DNA of 8,809 bases, from assembly GCA_043748455.1 (NCBI GenBank), contig JAYTNF010000248.1, positions 1 to 8,809 on the forward strand. Direction: 5' to 3'. Shown here piece after piece: positions 6,989 through 8,809 of the stretch. The notes under the pieces are model-generated. The model was not told the origin of the DNA. It did no database searches and was given only the letters and a program-made list of their open reading frames with translations. This stretch comes from JAAFKA01 sp043748455. Its GTDB lineage: Bacteria > Bacteroidota > Bacteroidia > Cytophagales > Thermoflexibacteraceae. A program made the translations under genes and the position numbers. How positions within the stretch are numbered: position 1 is the stretch's first letter; each line of letters starts with the position of its first letter.

Positions 6989-8809
6989 ATGAAAAAACTA
7001 TTGATTTATGGCGGCATCTTTTTGGCTATTGTAGCCTTAGCCCTTATTTTATTGCCAAATTTATTGAAAGGCAAAATTAAAACAGAAATAGAAAAACAGA
7101 TTAATGACAAAGTGAATGCAGATGTAACTTTTGCTGATTTTGATGTTACCATTTTCCCAAATTTCCCAAATATTACGGCTTCCTTAGATAACTTTTTGAT
7201 AATCAACAAAGAACCTTTTGCAGGAGATACTTTATTGTCAATGAAAAATTTTGAAATTGAGGTAAATCTTAAATCCGTTTTATTTGGTGATGAAATAAAA
7301 ATTAATGGAATTGCTTTGATAGAGCCTCGAATTATGGTAAAAGTTCTCAAAAGTGGACAAGCAAATTATGACATCGCAAAACCACAACCAGAAACGCCAA
7401 CAGATACCACAAAAACGAAATTTTCGGCTGACGTAGATTCATGGAACATTGAAAATGGGTTTATTTCTTATAACGATAAGTTGTTGAATAGCAAGGTATT
7501 GATAGAAAACTTAAACCATTCGGGTTCGGGAGATTTTAACCAAGATGAATTTGATTTGAATATTAAAACAACCATAGAAAAATTTACCGCAGAATATGAA
7601 AATACAACTTATCTCAATAAAGTTCGTATGCAGGCTGATATGATTTTAGGAATTGTGAATACCACAAATACTTACACTTTCAAAGAAAATTATGCACAAA
7701 TTAATGATTTTGCAATGGGTTTTGACGGATTTTTTATGATGATGGAAAAAGGTGGTTATGATATGAATATTAATTTTTCAGCAAAACAAACAGATTTTAA
7801 AAATATAATTTCCTTAATACCAGCACTTTATCTCAAAGATTATAAAGATTTGGAAACAAAAGGAACAATGGCTTTTAGTGGTTTTGTGAAAGGAATTTTT
7901 GATAGCGAAAAAAATCGTATGCCTGCCTATAATGTAAAGTTGCAAGTCAATGATGGCTATTTTAAATATCCAAAATTGCCGACACCTGTGAGTGAAGTTT
8001 TGGTAGATATGGAAGTGGATAACAAAACAGGAGTTACTGCAAATACAGTTATTGATGTTCGGAAATTTGCTATGAAATTAGGTACAAATCCTGTAAATGG
8101 GCGAATTAAGGTGCAAAATCTTAAAAATTATCCAATAGATGCCGACATTACTGCAAAGGTAAATTTAGCAGAAATTACCCAAATTTTTCCTATTGACAGC
8201 ACAACCTTACGTGGCTTGTATGAACTACGAATTAAGGCAAATGGGGTCTATGATACTGTTGCAAAGACAATTCCTAAAATAGATGCTTTCATGAAATTGA
8301 GTGATGGTTATGTGAAATCTGATAAATTTCCAGCCATGCCTATGGAAAATATGATTGTTTCAGCAACTGTAAAAAATACAACAGGAAAACAAGCTGATAC
8401 TGAGGTAGTTGTAGAAAAATTAGCTTTATTATTGCAAAATAAACCATTTGAAATGAATGGAAAATTTAGTAATCTCAATGATATTACATACAATGTTGCT
8501 ATAAAAGGAGAAATGGATTTGGATAAAATGACAAAAATATATCCTTTAACAGATAAAAAAATATCAGGAAATCTCATTGCAGACATCAAAACCGCAGGTA
8601 AATTGTCAGAAGCAAAAGCAAAAAAGTATGATAAATTGCCAACTTCTGGAACTATGAGTTTATCAAATTTTACGTTTTCAAGCAAAGACTTACATCAAGG
8701 TATTACGATAAAAAACGCAGAAGTTACATTTACACCTCAAGCCATGAACCTCGAAAAATATGAGGGAACTATGGGCAAATCTGCGATTACAATGAATGGA
8801 CAAATTACT
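6989..8809 (+). CDS. AsmA-family protein, N-terminal 607 residues, cut by the right window edge
   Basis: The frame is open from the ATG at 6989 to the window end with no stop. Residues 1-25 (MKKLLIYGGI then a run of aliphatic residues to LLPNLL) form one N-terminal membrane anchor. The AsmA N-terminal pattern follows: KGKIKTEIEKQIND (26-40), VTFADFDVTIFPNFP (46-60), a strand ending LLSMKNFEIEVNL (82-94), VLFGDEIKINGIALIEPRI (97-115) and the typical SGQANYDI (122-129). A short Pro/Thr linker (131-143) leads to many amphipathic beta strands. Family members sit in the inner membrane with a long beta-groove in the periplasm; in Proteobacteria the relatives YhdP, TamB and YdbH carry phospholipid to the outer membrane. 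Whether this Bacteroidota member transports lipid is inference. The start is supported by the -7 element 22 bases upstream and the anchor immediately after it. The C-terminal AsmA region should follow beyond the window. Confidence 0.88.
   Translation, partial: MKKLLIYGGIFLAIVALALILLPNLLKGKIKTEIEKQINDKVNADVTFADFDVTIFPNFPNITASLDNFLIINKEPFAGDTLLSMKNFEIEVNLKSVLFGDEIKINGIALIEPRIMVKVLKSGQANYDIAKPQPETPTDTTKTKFSADVDSWNIENGFISYNDKLLNSKVLIENLNHSGSGDFNQDEFDLNIKTTIEKFTAEYENTTYLNKVRMQADMILGIVNTTNTYTFKENYAQINDFAMGFDGFFMMMEKGGYDMNINFSAKQTDFKNIISLIPALYLKDYKDLETKGTMAFSGFVKGIFDSEKNRMPAYNVKLQVNDGYFKYPKLPTPVSEVLVDMEVDNKTGVTANTVIDVRKFAMKLGTNPVNGRIKVQNLKNYPIDADITAKVNLAEITQIFPIDSTTLRGLYELRIKANGVYDTVAKTIPKIDAFMKLSDGYVKSDKFPAMPMENMIVSATVKNTTGKQADTEVVVEKLALLLQNKPFEMNGKFSNLNDITYNVAIKGEMDLDKMTKIYPLTDKKISGNLIADIKTAGKLSEAKAKKYDKLPTSGTMSLSNFTFSSKDLHQGITIKNAEVTFTPQAMNLEKYEGTMGKSAITMNGQIT

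Noticed and set aside
7006..7350. Minus-strand open frames antisense to the AsmA-family gene (also 8308-8685)
   Set aside because: The plus-strand frame matches AsmA family motifs throughout, so the antisense frames are incidental.
1..8809. CRISPR array, insertion sequence, integrase, tRNA/rRNA or defence-system genes
   Set aside because: No regularly spaced direct repeats, terminal inverted repeats, transposase motifs or RNA-gene signatures were seen on either strand.

Overview
The window looks like chromosomal DNA from an AT-rich member of the Bacteroidota, probably a Cytophagales- or Flavobacteriia-like gliding or environmental lineage. Three things support this. The long central protein ends in a type A C-terminal sorting domain of the type IX secretion system (T9SS), which is confined to this phylum and close relatives. 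Start codons are preceded by A/T-rich sequence with no Shine-Dalgarno motif. An exact TAnnTTTG -7 element of the Bacteroidota sigma factor lies upstream of the right-hand gene. The species cannot be named from this window.

Layout, left to right: (1) 1-188, minus strand, the first 62 codons of a sugar-phosphate nucleotidyltransferase that runs off the left edge. (2) 189-412, a very AT-rich spacer. It holds a strong hairpin whose wobble pairs only work in a minus-strand RNA, probably the terminator of the large gene, and a possible promoter for the nucleotidyltransferase. (3) 413-6787 (or 6808), minus strand, one uninterrupted 6.4-kb gene for a secreted protein of about 2,124 residues. Its order is: signal peptide, LamG/ConA-like jelly roll, linker module, long Asn/Thr/Gly-rich beta-strand repeat region, a Bacteroidota beta-sandwich, Ig-like domain, carbohydrate-binding-like jelly roll carrying an insert, second beta-repeat region, FN3-like domain and T9SS sorting domain. 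(4) 6788-6988, a divergent AT-rich intergenic region with likely promoters facing both ways. (5) 6989-8809, plus strand, the first 607 codons of an AsmA-family inner-membrane-anchored protein, open at the right edge.

The genes do not form an obvious pathway. The giant gene stands alone, with its own hairpin downstream and a divergent promoter region upstream. All three products relate loosely to the cell envelope: nucleotide-sugar supply, a surface or secreted adhesin-like protein, and envelope lipid or outer-membrane homeostasis. I read this as co-location, not a demonstrated system. I found no RNA gene, CRISPR array, insertion sequence, integrase, toxin-antitoxin pair or defence system. The most notable details are the strand-specific hairpin, an apparent domain inserted inside the jelly roll, in-frame alanine-codon microsatellites (one exactly between two cysteines), and repeated CX4C pairs in the C-terminal part of the giant protein.
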